The notes under the pieces are model-generated. The model was not told the origin of the DNA and made no database searches. It saw only the letters and a list, made by a program, of their open reading frames with translations. Below, in pieces: positions 30,921-58,139 of a stretch of 64,000 bases of DNA. The translations under genes were made by a program, and so were the position numbers. The DNA is from Mesostigma viride (lineage: Eukaryota; Streptophyta; Mesostigmatophyceae; Mesostigmatales; Mesostigmataceae): positions 1-64,000 of the forward strand of contig RPFO01000533.1 in the NCBI GenBank assembly GCA_009746045.1. The letters are read 5' to 3'. Position 1 is the stretch's first letter, and the number at the start of each line of letters is the position of its first letter.

Positions 30921-31083
30921 ATTAATTAATTAATTAATAGACACGTGACTGCGTCACGTGAGCATAAGTCCTCAGTGGGAGGGGAACATGGGATGGAATG
31001 GATGGTACTTAAGCTATCTAGGATATTCTAGGATATTGGTGTCCAAAGATTGCAGTCACGTGTCTATTAATTAATTAATTAAT
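30921..31083. mobile_element. MITE-like element with perfect 32-bp terminal inverted repeats
   Basis: Left end 30,921-30,952 and right end 31,052-31,083 are exact reverse complements (ATTAATTAAT..AGACACGTGACTGC). Total length is 163 bp with no coding capacity. The stretch TTGGTGTCCAAAGATTG lies just inside and again just outside the right end, a sign of end duplication. Confidence 0.8.
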
Positions 31084-31495
31084 TGGTGTCCAAAGATTGT
31101 GTTCCAAACATGGTTGATCGGGTGGCAGGCTGGCTCTGCCATGCATGAAGAAGTTGCTGAGGAATATGCCTGCATGGTCGCAAAAAGTCACTTGGTAGTG
31201 TCTTAGGGATGTCGGCAGATCTTGGTCAAAATATCGTACTCTCTCCGGCCGGCCGCGGAATGTATTATACTCTATTTGGAAGTGGCTGTGATGCAGGCTG
31301 GAGAGGGAGAGCGATCGAGCACACCCTAAAATGTGGGCCGGAACACTGCCATCAAGCGCATGCAGGCCAGGGCGATAATCATCAACATAAGGTGGTACAG
31401 CCTGACTCGTGACTATCGATCTAGTAGAGATGTACACAGTACCCGTTTGTCTTTGACAAAAGGCGCTGAACTGGCAATTTGTACAATTACAGCCA

Positions 31496-31557
31496 TTCAC
31501 GCCTTAAGTTGCATGGGTTCGAGGGTTTCTTCGGGTCAACCCAACTTAAGGCGTGAA
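31496..31557. mobile_element. Short foldback, TTCACGCCTTAAGTTG family (R3), copy 1
   Basis: 16-bp arms at 31,496-31,511 and 31,542-31,557 are perfect reverse complements around a 30-nt spacer. It is a small hairpin-forming unit with relatives at 32,889 and 33,714. Confidence 0.8.
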
Positions 31558-32311
31558 CCCAACTTTAAGCTTTAAGTAACCATAACTTGCGATCCCCAGC
31601 CCTGCTCATGTTGACTTTAGGGTGTCTTTTGATAGCTCTCGTCAAGGCCGATCGAACTAGCTGCACTAAAGAATTCACCCCCAAGGTCGTATTTCGGGTC
31701 GAAACTTGGATGCAAGTCATCACACCGGCTGTACAAGGCAGGTGAAGCTAGCACCCCACTGTGCTAGACAAACTGAAACTGCCTAAACTTGGTCGGGTGT
31801 ACTACATAGGGCATGCCGCAGTGCGCGTTCTATGACTGTAATTGTCATTTGGCGCTAAGAGCCACACGAAGAGTCGGGACTGGAAGACGGAGGCACAGAG
31901 TGGCGATTTCAGTTACCCGCTCTAGCCTCGACTTCCTAGCATCAACGCAAACAGTAATCCCGTCCATGGCCACTGTCACCAGGACAGGTCTAATAACGGT
32001 TTGCACGTGAATGCCAACAACGTTGCTGATCCCGGCGAAATATCATGTCGCCATGTCAGAGAGCGCAGCAACCCTCATTATGACAAGAAGGCCGGCCATA
32101 GCCGCTCACTGCAAAAGGCTGATCACAGCCATATTGCAGTGGCCGGGTGGCCAAACGGCAGGCCGCTGCCTTGAGTGAGCCCGTTCATAGACAATGGCAG
32201 TGACCAAGATCCGCAGTGAATTCTACGTTTTAACTGAAGCAGTTTTAACTGAAGCTGCAACCTACGGCCAGTGTCTGCAGCACTTTTTAATAAGGCAAGC
32301 ATTCTTCTAGG

Positions 32312-32476
32312 ATTAATTAATTAATTAATAGACACGTGACTGCGTCACGTGAGCATAAGTCCTCAGTGGGAGGGGAACATGGGATGGAATGGATGGTACT
32401 TTTAAGCTATCTAGGATATTCTAGGATATTGGTGTCCAAAGATTGCAGTCACGTGTCTATTAATTAATTAATTAAT
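32312..32476. mobile_element. Second copy of the 163-bp MITE-like element
   Basis: Carried along by the 1.39 kb tandem duplication, with two extra T bases near its middle. Confidence 0.8.
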
Positions 32477-32888
32477 TGGTGTCCAAAGATTGTGTTCCAA
32501 ACATGGTTGATCGGGTGGCAGGCTGGCTCTGCCATGCATGAAGAAGTTGCTGAGGAATATGCCTGCATGGTCGCAAAAAGTCACTTGGTAGTGTCTTAGG
32601 GATGTCGGCAGATCTTGGTCAAAATATCGTACTCTCTCCGGCCGGCCGCGGAATGTATTATACTCTATTTGGAAGTGGCTGTGATGCAGGCTGGAGAGGG
32701 AGAGCGATCGAGCACACCCTAAAATGTGGGCCGGAACACTGCCATCAAGCGCATGCAGGCCAGGGCGATAATCATCAACATAAGGTGGTACAGCCTGACT
32801 CGTGACTATCGATCTAGTAGAGATGTACACAGTACCCGTTTGTCTTTGACAAAAGGCGCTGAACTGGCAATTTGTACAATTACAGCCA

Positions 32889-32950
32889 TTCACGCCTTAA
32901 GTTGCATGGGTTCGAGGGTTTCTTCGGGTCAACCCAACTTAAGGCGTGAA
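32889..32950. mobile_element. R3 foldback, copy 2
   Basis: Same unit displaced by 1,393 bp inside the tandem duplication. Confidence 0.8.
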
Positions 32951-33713
32951 CCCAACTTTAAGCTTTAAGTAACCATAACTTGCGATCCCCAGCCCTGCTC
33001 ATGTTGACTTTAGGGTGTCTTTTGATAGCTCTCGTCAAGGCCGATCGAACTAGCTGCACTAAAGAATTCACCCCCAAGGTCGTATTTCGGGTCGAAACTT
33101 GGATGCAAGTCATCACACCGGCTGTACAAGGCAGGTGAAGCTAGCACCCCACTGTGCTAGACAAACTGAAACTGCCTAAACTTGGTCGGGTGTACTACAT
33201 AGGGCATGCCGCAGTGCGCGTTCTATGACTGTAATTGTCATTTGGCGCTAAGAGCCACACGAAGAGTCGGGACTGGAAGACGGAGGCACAGAGTGGCGAT
33301 TTCAGTTACCCGCTCTAGCCTCGACTTCCTAGCATCAACGCAAACAGTAATCCCGTCCATGGCCACTGTCACCAGGACAGGTCTAATAACGGTTTGCACG
33401 TGAATGCCAACAACGTTGCTGATCCCGGCGAAATATCATGTCGCCATGTCAGAGAGCGCAGCAACCCTCATTATGACAAGAAGGCCGGCCATAGCCGCTC
33501 ACTGCAAAAGGCTGATCACAGCCATATTGCAGTGGCCGGGTGGCCAAACGGCAGGCCGCTGCCTTGAGTGAGCCCGTTCATAGACAATGGCAGTGACCAA
33601 GATCCGCAGTGAATTCTACGTTTTAACTGAAGCAGTGTTGGGTGGCGCGGGCTGGCGACCACCCATTGATAAGTCGCGGCAGTCTAAAACAGTGCCACAC
33701 CGCGCTGGAAGCC

Positions 33714-33842
33714 CATTCACGCCTTAAGTTGGGTTTTTGCTAGTACAGCCATCAGCCTTAAGTTGGGTTAGCCATGCAGCCAACTGCCACCCAACTTAAG
33801 GCTTGAGCCCAACTTACGCCAGCCCAACTTAAGGCGTGAATG
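33714..33842. mobile_element. R3 foldback, longer copy with nested repeats
   Basis: Perfect 20-bp arms at 33,714-33,733 and 33,823-33,842 (CATTCACGCCTTAAGTTGGG). Between them further CCTTAAGTTGGG and CCCAACTTAAGGC copies are nested, so this looks like the fuller version of which the 62-bp copies are reduced forms. Confidence 0.8.
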
Positions 33843-35493
33843 ACTGTAATGGATCCAGTCCTCGGCGCCGCTTCGAAACAGGGTGCTGAATCAGTCAATC
33901 AATGAAAAACAGCCAAGAGTTACGACTAACCTGCATTAAATTCATTAGCACACCGACAGCGTAGTGTGCCGGCCCCGGACCACTAAGGGGGCCACACTTT
34001 ACCGTCAAGCATGTGAAGGGGCTTACCGCGCGCGCGGCGCCTTACCCGGAACAGGGCCAACCATATGCCATCCGTCGGTTAACTGCTGAATATATAGTCA
34101 GGGGCAAACACCTGGTCCCCAGCGGCCATGACTGTGAACCACGGCCGGGCTCGGCTTGTTCGCAACCGAATAACATACTGCCTCCAAACTGAGATGTTTA
34201 CCGTACCTGTCGGACATTTCTGGCACAACGGACGCGGCAGGCCATGATACATACTACATCTTGGTTGTATAGTCACCGTGGCGAAATTGGCATGCAAGTA
34301 ATTGTTACTCATCCATGGCGGCAGGTCTGAAATCTATGAAAGGCCGGCATGACGTCCGACAACATACTGCTCTTGATAAACTACCGAATGAAAAGCGAAA
34401 GCACTGGAAAGCTCGTGCATCGCTCGTCAATTTCATCACTGATCATCATTTATTAGACTAATTCGGCAATGTGGTGTGGGGCACAGGATGCCCGGTATTC
34501 TGGATGCCATCAACTGCACACTTTCGATTTCGTCCAGTCGTCAGTACGGAACCGGCGAGCAACGAATTATTACATCGTTTATGGGTTATTCACCGCCATG
34601 AAAAGCTGTCGGCGAACAACTTGACGCCTCCATACATGAGAGTTGAATCACGGCGGTACTGTGGTACACTTCATCGCGAGTTGGCTCAGCTGTAGCTTAT
34701 GATTCCCGCCAAACAGCGTTCAGCTCCTTGGAAATTAAGTGTTGCGGTGTTGCCCTGTTCTCCTCCTTCTGCTGCCGCTCACCTAGTCTCCGTATCCGTC
34801 CCGCGCGTCCGAGCTGTCGCCCAGTCCAAGGTTGAGGTTTTAGTTGCGGGGCTGCAGCACGCCAGCAGCCAGCACCTGTGCCTGAGCCCGACTGATTGCC
34901 AGCGCTGGCAGATCCTGTACAATGTACATCCCCTGAGACATTCTGCTGCCGTCGTCACCAGGTCTTCTCACGCGTCCCGCGCGTCCGAGCAGCGGGAAAT
35001 GCCCTGTGCAACGAACGATAAGGCAGGTAGGTGGTGGCAACGGCCGAGGAGCTACAGGCGATGATGACCCGGTTGCCCGGGGGAAATTAAGGACAAGACC
35101 CGCCGCAGATGTTTATTCCTGTCTGTCTTTGTTTACTATATTGAATGGGAAGCGCATTGTGCATGATCCGCAGGCTGGAGCGTCGTTGCCATGGTCGTTG
35201 CTCATTCACCGTCAACTCGCAACTCCTTAGGGGCTCCCAAAAAAAAAATGCAGCATGTCGTGCTAGGTGTTGTGGGGTTCATGGCTCCGTGTGCGATCTG
35301 TAGTTGTTTGTGCTGACTATCGCAAGTTGTAAGATTGCTTGCTTCATCAGTTTTGCCTAGATCCGGAAATGCCTATCAGACAGGCCGATCATGTTTGCAG
35401 AGCGTGGATCGTCCCCTTGCAGATCCTATGAAGGTGTCAACATTGGAATGAATTTGCCTTCGTCTTGAATGTTTGCGCCGACGCTAGCAATAC
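33843..35493. other. Upstream region of gene 3: no gene seen
   Basis: Only short open frames without recognisable domains occur. The motif CCGCGCGTCCGAGC appears twice (about 34,800 and 34,978). The gene 3 promoter should lie here, but I cannot point to core elements. Confidence 0.55.
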
Positions 35494-51709
<16,216 letters not shown>

Positions 51710-53108
51710 ATCGTGCATGCGGCGCTTGGAAGGGCTAAGAGGGCACTAGCTGGCAATGTCTGCATATTCATGCAGCAGTGTCCCGGTGGCAGCACATATA
51801 TTAGAGTCATAATTTCAATGCACAAGGATACACATTTCCATCACCATTCATCTTCATCATCCTGAACGACTCGAAAACGCGGAAAAGATAACGGCAGGCT
51901 CGAGCTACCATGGTCCGGATTCTCCCGATTTCTGGCCTGCGCTGGTTGTCTCTTTGATATATATTAGAGCACATATATTAGAGCCAAGAGCGCCCGGTGC
52001 TTGAATATACGCTGCTCAGAACTTTGTATTTTCACAGCCTCTTATTGGCCTTCCACTTTATCGTCAAGCGCTGCCTGTGCTTGCTTGTAGTAGGCTTTAT
52101 ATATTATATACTATGTAGGCTTTATATATTTGTAGTCGATCAGCTTAATCAGCTTAATTCGTATCACGGCACGTCCCACTAGCGTCTAGCAGCCAGTATG
52201 CCATGCTCAGCCGGTTATGAGTTACTCTTCCAGGGAAACTGGAATATGCATGGCATGCGGAATGCCTGGCCGATTAATTTCGATCACGCATGCAGTCAGC
52301 CACTGAGATGGTCAAGGGCATGCAGGATGGGATGCTCTGACCTGCCTCCCGCAGCTTAGTGGACAACATGCTGCATTGTATATGAGCTAGATGCAGTAGT
52401 TATTAATCAAATTATGCCAGGCTTAGTTCCTGGGCAGCAGCGTGACCCACGCATGCTGGTTGCCAGCGTGTCTTGATTAATTAATTAATTAATTAAACTC
52501 GTGCTCCCGTTGGGGAGTCACGGAGCACCGAAGTGCTTTTAATCCCTGTGTGTGCACTACAGGAGAAAGGGCAGAGACCCCCAGTCTCCTTCATGCCAAA
52601 GGCATGCCACAGCTGCAATCGGGCGCGGCTAGCTAAAAGGACAGGCTAACGATCCGGCAAACTGTGGGTGCAATAAGACCCATGTGAGCATATCATAGCA
52701 AGGAGCGTGGGCAAGTAGTGTCTTGATTGTGAGTGGATACCATTCATCCAAACCGCCTTGGTAGGCACAAATATACTCGATCGTACTGGCGGCAGTGCAT
52801 GGCTGCCTCTAGCGCTGAACCGCACTATGGCCGACTTATTGTTCCGCTGCATCCGGGCCAATTGCATCGCGACCCTTGCGGTCTAGATCGATCCTACCCA
52901 GGCCTAGCTGGCGGGCCCGGCAGTTGTGTTGCTGCCTCGATCTCTGCCTCGATCTAGTGGTAGTGTTTTGTTCGTTATGTTGGCTAGCTGCTGATCCGTA
53001 TTCCGTGTGTTTCCTTGCTACTAAGGTTTTCATTCAATGTTGTGCTCTACTATTCTTATGTCAGTGCTTGCCGATCTCAGTCCTTAATTTATCATTCTCA
53101 ATAATAAT
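51710..53108. other. Intergenic region downstream of gene 3
   Basis: No convincing gene. It contains an ATTA run (about 52,475-52,497) followed by CTCGTGCTCCCGTTGGGGAG, a phrase that also edges the R2-type repeats, so old mobile DNA is likely. Polyadenylation signal not identified. Confidence 0.55.
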
Positions 53109-53225
53109 GATATCAAATAGACAACCAGCGTGCAGGCCAGAAATCTGGAAGAATCCGGACCATGATAGCTTGAGCCTGCGCTGTTATCTTAGCTGTGTTT
53201 GTCGAGTCGTTCAGGATGATGGAAA
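53109..53225 (+). mobile_element. Dispersed repeat family R1, copy 2
   Basis: TATCAAATAGACAACCAGCG to CGAGTCGTTCAGGATGATGG, related to 19,524 and 62,871. Confidence 0.75.
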
Positions 53226-53273
53226 TTTATTGAGGTATATATATGGGTAGCCGTGGACATTATTTTATTTTAT

Positions 53274-53672
53274 TGCGGAGTGCCTGATCAAATATACGCT
53301 TGGCTGATTTCGATAGTACCGGCTACGCCCCCTTCTACTAAAAAGAAGGATTCAGCCGTGTTCAGCCCGTCTCACGGTGCGAGACTGAACAAGTCTCGCG
53401 TGCAGACACGTGTGTAGTACTCCTACACACAGATCTCGAGTGATTTATCTAGTACCAAATCCGAAAGGCTTGCATCACTCCCCGGACAGGAGAACTTTTG
53501 CGGATGACTGTAGGTGTAAGTTGGCGATGCCATGGTAACCGGAGACGTCCGTCCTATAGTCAGCAAAATTGGTGCGAGAGGTCCCCAGTTCGATTCCGGT
53601 CGGATTCATTTGCAGATCGCGTTTTTCCGCGTTTTCCGCGGCCCGGTACTGAACGCAAATGGTTTTCACCTT
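53274..53672 (+). mobile_element. 399-bp unit with tRNA-like promoter boxes, copy 1 (complete)
   Basis: The unit starts TGCGGAGTGCCTGATCAAAT. Near its end, TATAGTCAGCAAAATTGGTG resembles an RNA polymerase III A box, and CAGTTCGATTCC, 15-20 bases later, matches a B box and T-loop. A second head-to-tail unit follows at 53,673 and is broken by the transposon, resuming at 62,245. A further start lies at 62,368. It may be a tRNA-derived SINE-like tandem unit; a functional tRNA cannot be folded. Confidence 0.6.
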
Positions 53673-53947
53673 TGCGGAGTGCCTGATCAAATATACGCTT
53701 GGCTGATTTCGATAGTACCGGCTACGCCCCCTTCTACTAAAAAGAAGGATTCAGCCGTGTTCAGCCCGTCTCACGGTGCGAGACTGAACAAGTCTCGCGT
53801 GCAGACACGTGTGTAGTACTCCTACACACAGATCTCGAGTGATTTATCTAGTACCAAATCCGAAAGGCTTGCATCACTCCCCGGACAGGAGAACTTTTGC
53901 GGATGACTGTAGGTGTAAGTTGGCGATGCCATGGTAACCGGAGACGT
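53673..53947 (+). mobile_element. 399-bp unit copy 2, 5' part, interrupted by the transposon
   Basis: Identical to 53,274-53,548 as far as GGAGACGT, where the 8.3 kb element begins. The remaining 123 bp are at 62,245-62,367, with one C lost. Confidence 0.9.
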
Positions 53948-54049
53948 CCCTACCAGCCATTAAGAATGTACTCCAGCACGCAAAATGTACTTCGTACCGA
54001 AGTTTGTCTTTTTATGCTGAAAATTGTCATGCATGATGTTTGCAACCAA

Positions 54050-54800
54050 AATAGACCTCGTACAAAGTTTGGTATCGATCGGACGTCATCTTGGTGACAT
54101 TTGCTAGCAATAAAGGTACATTTTTGTCATTTTTTGTTAAATTAAATAGTAATAAATAGGAAACAGTACTAAATCACGTAAAACCATCATGGATATTTGC
54201 AAGCAACCTAGTTACCACTAGAATAGACCATGCACAAAGTTTGGGGTCAATCTGAACTCTGAAAATAGTGACGTTTGCTAGCATAAATACTGCATTTTTT
54301 GCCATTTTCAAGCATTTTGCTCAGTGTAAGCTACTAAACAATATCAAACTACGTCATAAAGCTATGAAATATTGGAAGCAACCTAAACACCACTAGATTA
54401 GACCATGGGCCAAGTTTGGGCTCAGTCTGACGTCAAAATAGTGACGTTTGCTAGCATAAATGGTGCATTTTTTGCCATTTTCAAGCATTTTGCTCAGTGT
54501 AAGCTACTAAACAATATCAAACTATGTCAGAAAGCTATGAAATGTTGGAAGCAACCTAAACACCACTAGATTAGACCATGGGCCAAGTTTGGGCCCAGTT
54601 TGATCTCAAAATAGTGACGTTTGCTAGCATAAATGGTGCAATTTTTGCCTTTTTCAAGCATTTTGGTAAGTATAGTTGCCTCAAACTATGTCAGAAAACT
54701 GTGAATTGTTGTAAATAACCTGTTTGCCACTACATTAGACCATCCTCAACTTGTAAGGTCAGGCATAGGTAAAGGTAGTGACATTTGCTAGCACTATATA
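54050..54800 (+). repeat. 173-bp tandem repeat, about five diverged units
   Basis: The anchor TTGCTAGCA recurs with GCTAGC at 54103, 54277, 54450, 54623 and 54787. Each unit also holds ATTTTTTGCCATTTT and CTAGATTAGACCAT-like text. The AT-rich array sits just inside the left end of the transposon, where transposase-binding or satellite arrays are common. Confidence 0.9.
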
Positions 54801-55254
54801 CAAGCATATTATGCCTCTTTTCGCATATACACATTAAAAATAACAAGACATCATCATATCATGGCCTTAATACAAGGTGTGCAAATGCAAATCACACCAG
54901 ATCGGATGACCAATGATGGGTGGCTGCATGCCAACACATCTACCAGGCTGCAGGGTGAGAGGCCACATCGCTACAAGACAGGAATCCTCGCAATTGCACA
55001 ACACCGCTAGTACACTGTGCACATACCCCAAGAGGATTTGGCTACAAGCCATAAAAGTTTGGCCATGCTAACACATTCTTCATCCAAGCAAAATGCAGCC
55101 TCTCCAAACTCAACTCATTGATTTAAATTCAGCTAGGCCAGGCGTGCATGCTCTACTTGCCGACAACCATGAGTAAACTTGTCTACCACTTCATTCCATG
55201 CGCCGGTAGATGGCACCGTCTCATCTACCAGTCATCCCCGGCTCCCATTCCGCA

Positions 55255-55400
55255 TCCTCCTCTCCCTCTCCCTCTCCCTCTTCCTCCTCCCCCTCCCCCT
55301 CCCATTCTCCCTCCCCCTCTCCCTCCCCTCCTCCTCCCCCTCCTCCTCCCCCTCTTTCTCCCCCTCTTTCTCTCCCTCTTCCTCCTCCTCCCCGCCTTCA
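55255..55400. repeat. CCCTCT-rich low-complexity tract
   Basis: CCTCTCCCTCTCCCTCTT-type units just downstream (on the minus strand) of the 553-codon frame. Apparent frames here are not genes. Confidence 0.85.
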
Positions 55401-55445
55401 CTGTCACTGTGCACAGCAGGGACGGCATCGTCTATGTGGGTGCCA

Positions 55446-57107
55446 TCACCTGCGTTCACGGTGCCAGCCTAGCTCCTGTGGAAAGAAGCGAGCGCGGCCA
55501 AATGCCTCGACTGGGTGTGGGCAGCCGCACACGAACTGCGTCACCTCCGCCAGGGCATGATAGTCCTCATACTGCCCATCAGCCCACATCGCCTTGATGA
55601 GCAGGTGACCTCCCCTTTCCTGAACCTTAGTGACCCAGCCATGGAAGCGCTCCCTCTTCCTCGCTATCCCCGGAAACAGGGCACACAGGCGCATCCCGAT
55701 AAGCGCACGTGCTCCATGCTCGGCAAAGTAGGCATTGCAGTCATCCTTTGCTGCTGCCCTGGCGGCGGTGGCAGTCTTGTAATGCTCAAAGTCAATCTGC
55801 GGGTGCTCTTTCAACGCCGCCACCGTGGCAGCTGACAGTTTGCCGGTACTGATCAGCTCAGGCTGGTGCACCTCTGCCGTACCGCCCACTGTCCAGTGCT
55901 GCAGGTGTACATCAGAAATGGGGACCGTCATCCCTGCGCTGCCGCCACCTAATGTCACTCTAGAAAACTGGCCCGTCCACGACGGTGCGTAGTAAGGAGA
56001 GGCGACAATGCTGTCACGCTCCGTGCGATCGCCTTCCAGATCAAGGACCTTCACCAGCATGTGTGGTGCCCACGGCATTCCCTGCCCGCAGGTGACGGCT
56101 GGCCGCTTAACAACGAGTAGGTCGCTGCGTCGTATGAGGCTTCCATTCACCTTGAAGGTGTGCCTGCCGGAAATCAGTGTGCGCAAAGCGGGCGTTGCCG
56201 TTGATGTGCTCCCTCGCGCAGCGGGCGCACATGCGCGGTTGATCTGCGCTTGAATCTCGCGGGCAGGGCAAGCGACGTGTGAGATTACTTGTTTTATGGG
56301 CAGCCTCAGTGCTCGTGTTGCCCGCGCAACCGACTGGTCGCCTGCAGATCGCAGCGGTAAGGGTACCGCCTTGTTCGCTTGCAGTTCACGCTTCTCTTTG
56401 AGCTTTTGCTCCATGATGTCGAACAGATTCTCGTTGTTGGCACGCACATCCTCCACGGACTTTGGCACCTGCTCAATCCATCCGTCCAGCAACTGCTGCT
56501 TCTCAGCGGCGACGATGTCAGGAAAAAGGCTGTGAAGGCTAGCGCAGGTACATCTCCTGGCACCGCCCTCGTCCCATTCAAAAAGCGGCACTAGACCAGG
56601 ACTTCCTTTGGGGGCCTTGCCACGCTCTATGAGGAGGCACCCATAGACAGGATCTCCCTGCGGGGTGTACCCAATGGGCGTGACCCCGTCACAAGCCTCG
56701 CCATTAGGCCCTGTGGGCTGCCACTTGTTCACCGGTGCATTTACCAACGTCTCCGATGCGGCTAGGCGCCAGCGGACATACACGGTCATATCCGGGCCCC
56801 AAAACACTTCGAGATCGAACACCTTCGAAGAGCGGTGCCTCTCCCTCTCGGCTTCGGTTGCTGGCTCATCATCCAAGTCGGCGGTGGCGCCCGCGCCCGC
56901 ACCCGCGCCGGCGCCTGCGCCCCCACCCCCGCCCGCGCCCGCGCGCGCGCCTTGGGTGGCGCCCGCGCCCGCACCCGCGCCGGCGCCTGCGCCCCCGCCC
57001 CCGCCCCCGCCCGGGCCCGCGCCCGCGCCCGCGTCTTGGGTGGCGCCCGCGCCCGCACCCGCGCCTTCTCCCCCGCCCCCCCCCGCCCGCGCCCCCGCCC
57101 GCGCCAT
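55446..57107 (-). CDS. Transposon-borne protein of 553 residues, unrecognised, with Tudor-like C-terminal segment
   Basis: One uninterrupted minus-strand frame. Residues 1-85 are Gly-Ala repeats from a GCGCCC-type array. Then comes a folded-looking protein with VFDLEVFWGPDMTVYVRWRL, a Lys-rich helix (NENLFDIMEQKLKEKRELQA) and two Cys patches. The C-terminal stretch RFHGWVTKV..LIKAMWADGQYEDYH has the strand pattern of Tudor/SH3-like modules, which bind modified chromatin or peptides. I see no clear transposase DDE or YR motif. The real start may be upstream: another frame encodes MSQRGRKGASTADGRWVKSM followed by DAFPKKPAAG near 57,150-57,208, and a slip in the GA repeat could join them. Lying inside the TIRs, it is probably an element gene. 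Confidence 0.6.
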   Translation of the reverse strand: MARAGARAGGGGGEGAGAGAGATQDAGAGAGPGGGGGGGAGAGAGAGAGATQGARAGAGGGGGAGAGAGAGAGATADLDDEPATEAERERHRSSKVFDLEVFWGPDMTVYVRWRLAASETLVNAPVNKWQPTGPNGEACDGVTPIGYTPQGDPVYGCLLIERGKAPKGSPGLVPLFEWDEGGARRCTCASLHSLFPDIVAAEKQQLLDGWIEQVPKSVEDVRANNENLFDIMEQKLKEKRELQANKAVPLPLRSAGDQSVARATRALRLPIKQVISHVACPAREIQAQINRACAPAARGSTSTATPALRTLISGRHTFKVNGSLIRRSDLLVVKRPAVTCGQGMPWAPHMLVKVLDLEGDRTERDSIVASPYYAPSWTGQFSRVTLGGGSAGMTVPISDVHLQHWTVGGTAEVHQPELISTGKLSAATVAALKEHPQIDFEHYKTATAARAAAKDDCNAYFAEHGARALIGMRLCALFPGIARKRERFHGWVTKVQERGGHLLIKAMWADGQYEDYHALAEVTQFVCGCPHPVEAFGRARFFPQELGWHRERR

Positions 57108-57632
57108 GGGTGTGGCCCGCGGCTGGCTTCTTCGGAAATGCGTCCATCGATTTCACCCACCGGCCGTCAGCGGTGGATGCACCCTTTCGGCCACGTTGTG
57201 ACATCAAGCGCGGCGTCCCCAATAGAACAGTCATGCAATATGAATAATCATTAGTATCAACGATGCGTTCATGCAGGCGTGAACTGTGAAATACAACAAG
57301 CATGCAACAACGACTCCAGCACACTTAGTAAATACTGCTCATAATATCTGTGGCACATGCAACATGGTTAAAACACACATGGATGACCTGTATGGCTGCA
57401 CATGAACTGTCCACCTAGAGAAGACTAGAAATTCAGCATGATATCAAGAGCCATCCACACAAATATATGTCTTACCGCAGCTTAGGGCTTCTTCGGGTTG
57501 AGTTGGCGAATCGAGCTTGTTGAGCCCTGCTCGAAGTAATGCTCAAATGCGATGCCCAGGCCCGCCAGCACATCATCAAATGTGATTAGTTTCACAGGTG
57601 GTCCGAAGAGTTCCAAACGTGGTTGCTAATTT

Positions 57633-58139
57633 TCAGGCAGTGCCTGAAGGCCGCCTCGAAAGTGAAACGCGAAAGTGAAAAGGGGTCACAAACCCTATGT
57701 TCATATCCTTGACTCCCCCGTCGAGAACGAACCGAAAACCAGCGCCATGAACGAACTTGTGACGAGTAGATGACGACATCGTGGTTATGGCGTCGTACCC
57801 CCCCTGGTGCAGCTGCTGCTTTATCGCCGCCTTCCTGTCCTCTTGCTTCCGCCCGGGCGAAAACCAGGCGCTTCGCAATGCCTGGAGATGTGATATTCTA
57901 ATGGGCTTCATGCACTCGTGGCCGCACTTACAGTCGAACGTCTCGTCGGTCACTAGGCTGCCGGCATGGGTGCTGCCGCTTAGCACTATGGCTGCGAACT
58001 TGCGCTTCCCATGGTGTCCCATCACCATGATAGCGAAAGCCAGGAAGCAGATAGCCACGATTATGTCCCAGCAAAGCCATAGCACACCTTCCGTTTCGAC
58101 CGCCATGTCGGCCACTAGTCCGGATAGCTCAATGTGCAC
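57633..58139 (-). CDS. Second transposon-borne frame, 168 residues, with a Cys-cluster domain
   Basis: It starts MHIELSGLVADM inside the palindrome arm and has a hydrophobic segment (IIVAICFLAFAIMVMG). Then FDCKCGHECMKPIRISHLQA, a basic helix (RSAWFSPGRKQEDRKAAIKQ) and RHKFVHGAGFRFVLDGG follow. 'C.C...C...I....I..LR..f' followed by a 'yfV.G' segment resembles N-terminal regions of transposon proteins in several eukaryotes; this is from memory of the pattern only. It ends at a stop but may instead splice onward toward the 553-residue frame. Confidence 0.45.
   Translation of the reverse strand: MHIELSGLVADMAVETEGVLWLCWDIIVAICFLAFAIMVMGHHGKRKFAAIVLSGSTHAGSLVTDETFDCKCGHECMKPIRISHLQALRSAWFSPGRKQEDRKAAIKQQLHQGGYDAITTMSSSTRHKFVHGAGFRFVLDGGVKDMNIGFVTPFHFRVSLSRRPSGTA

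Larger units (their letters stand above)
30868..33635 (+). repeat. Tandem duplication of about 1,376 bp, nearly identical copies
   Basis: Copy 1 (30,868-32,242) and copy 2 (32,259-33,635) match base for base over long stretches at an offset of 1,391, then 1,393 after a 2-base insertion near 32,401. Both begin AACCTACGGCCAGTGTCTGC and end ACGTTTTAACTGAAGCAG. Such identity implies a very recent duplication or an assembly duplication. The open frames in both copies (for example a 141-codon minus-strand frame) look non-coding. Confidence 0.95.

Noticed and set aside
31075-31500. 141-codon minus-strand frame, present twice (also 32,468-32,893)
   Set aside because: It spans MITE and foldback sequence, has no domain and mixed codon use; its duplication is explained by the 1.39 kb tandem repeat.
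34699-35064. 121-codon plus-strand frame upstream of gene 3
   Set aside because: No domain, no splice link in phase to exon 1, and duplicated GC-rich phrases suggest non-coding DNA.
53553-53625. A functional tRNA gene
   Set aside because: B-box-like and A-box-like stretches are present, but no proper anticodon arm or complementary acceptor stem can be drawn.
55148-55597. Plus-strand Pro/Ser-rich frame
   Set aside because: It reads through a CCCTCT tract and then antisense to the 553-codon frame, with no other support.
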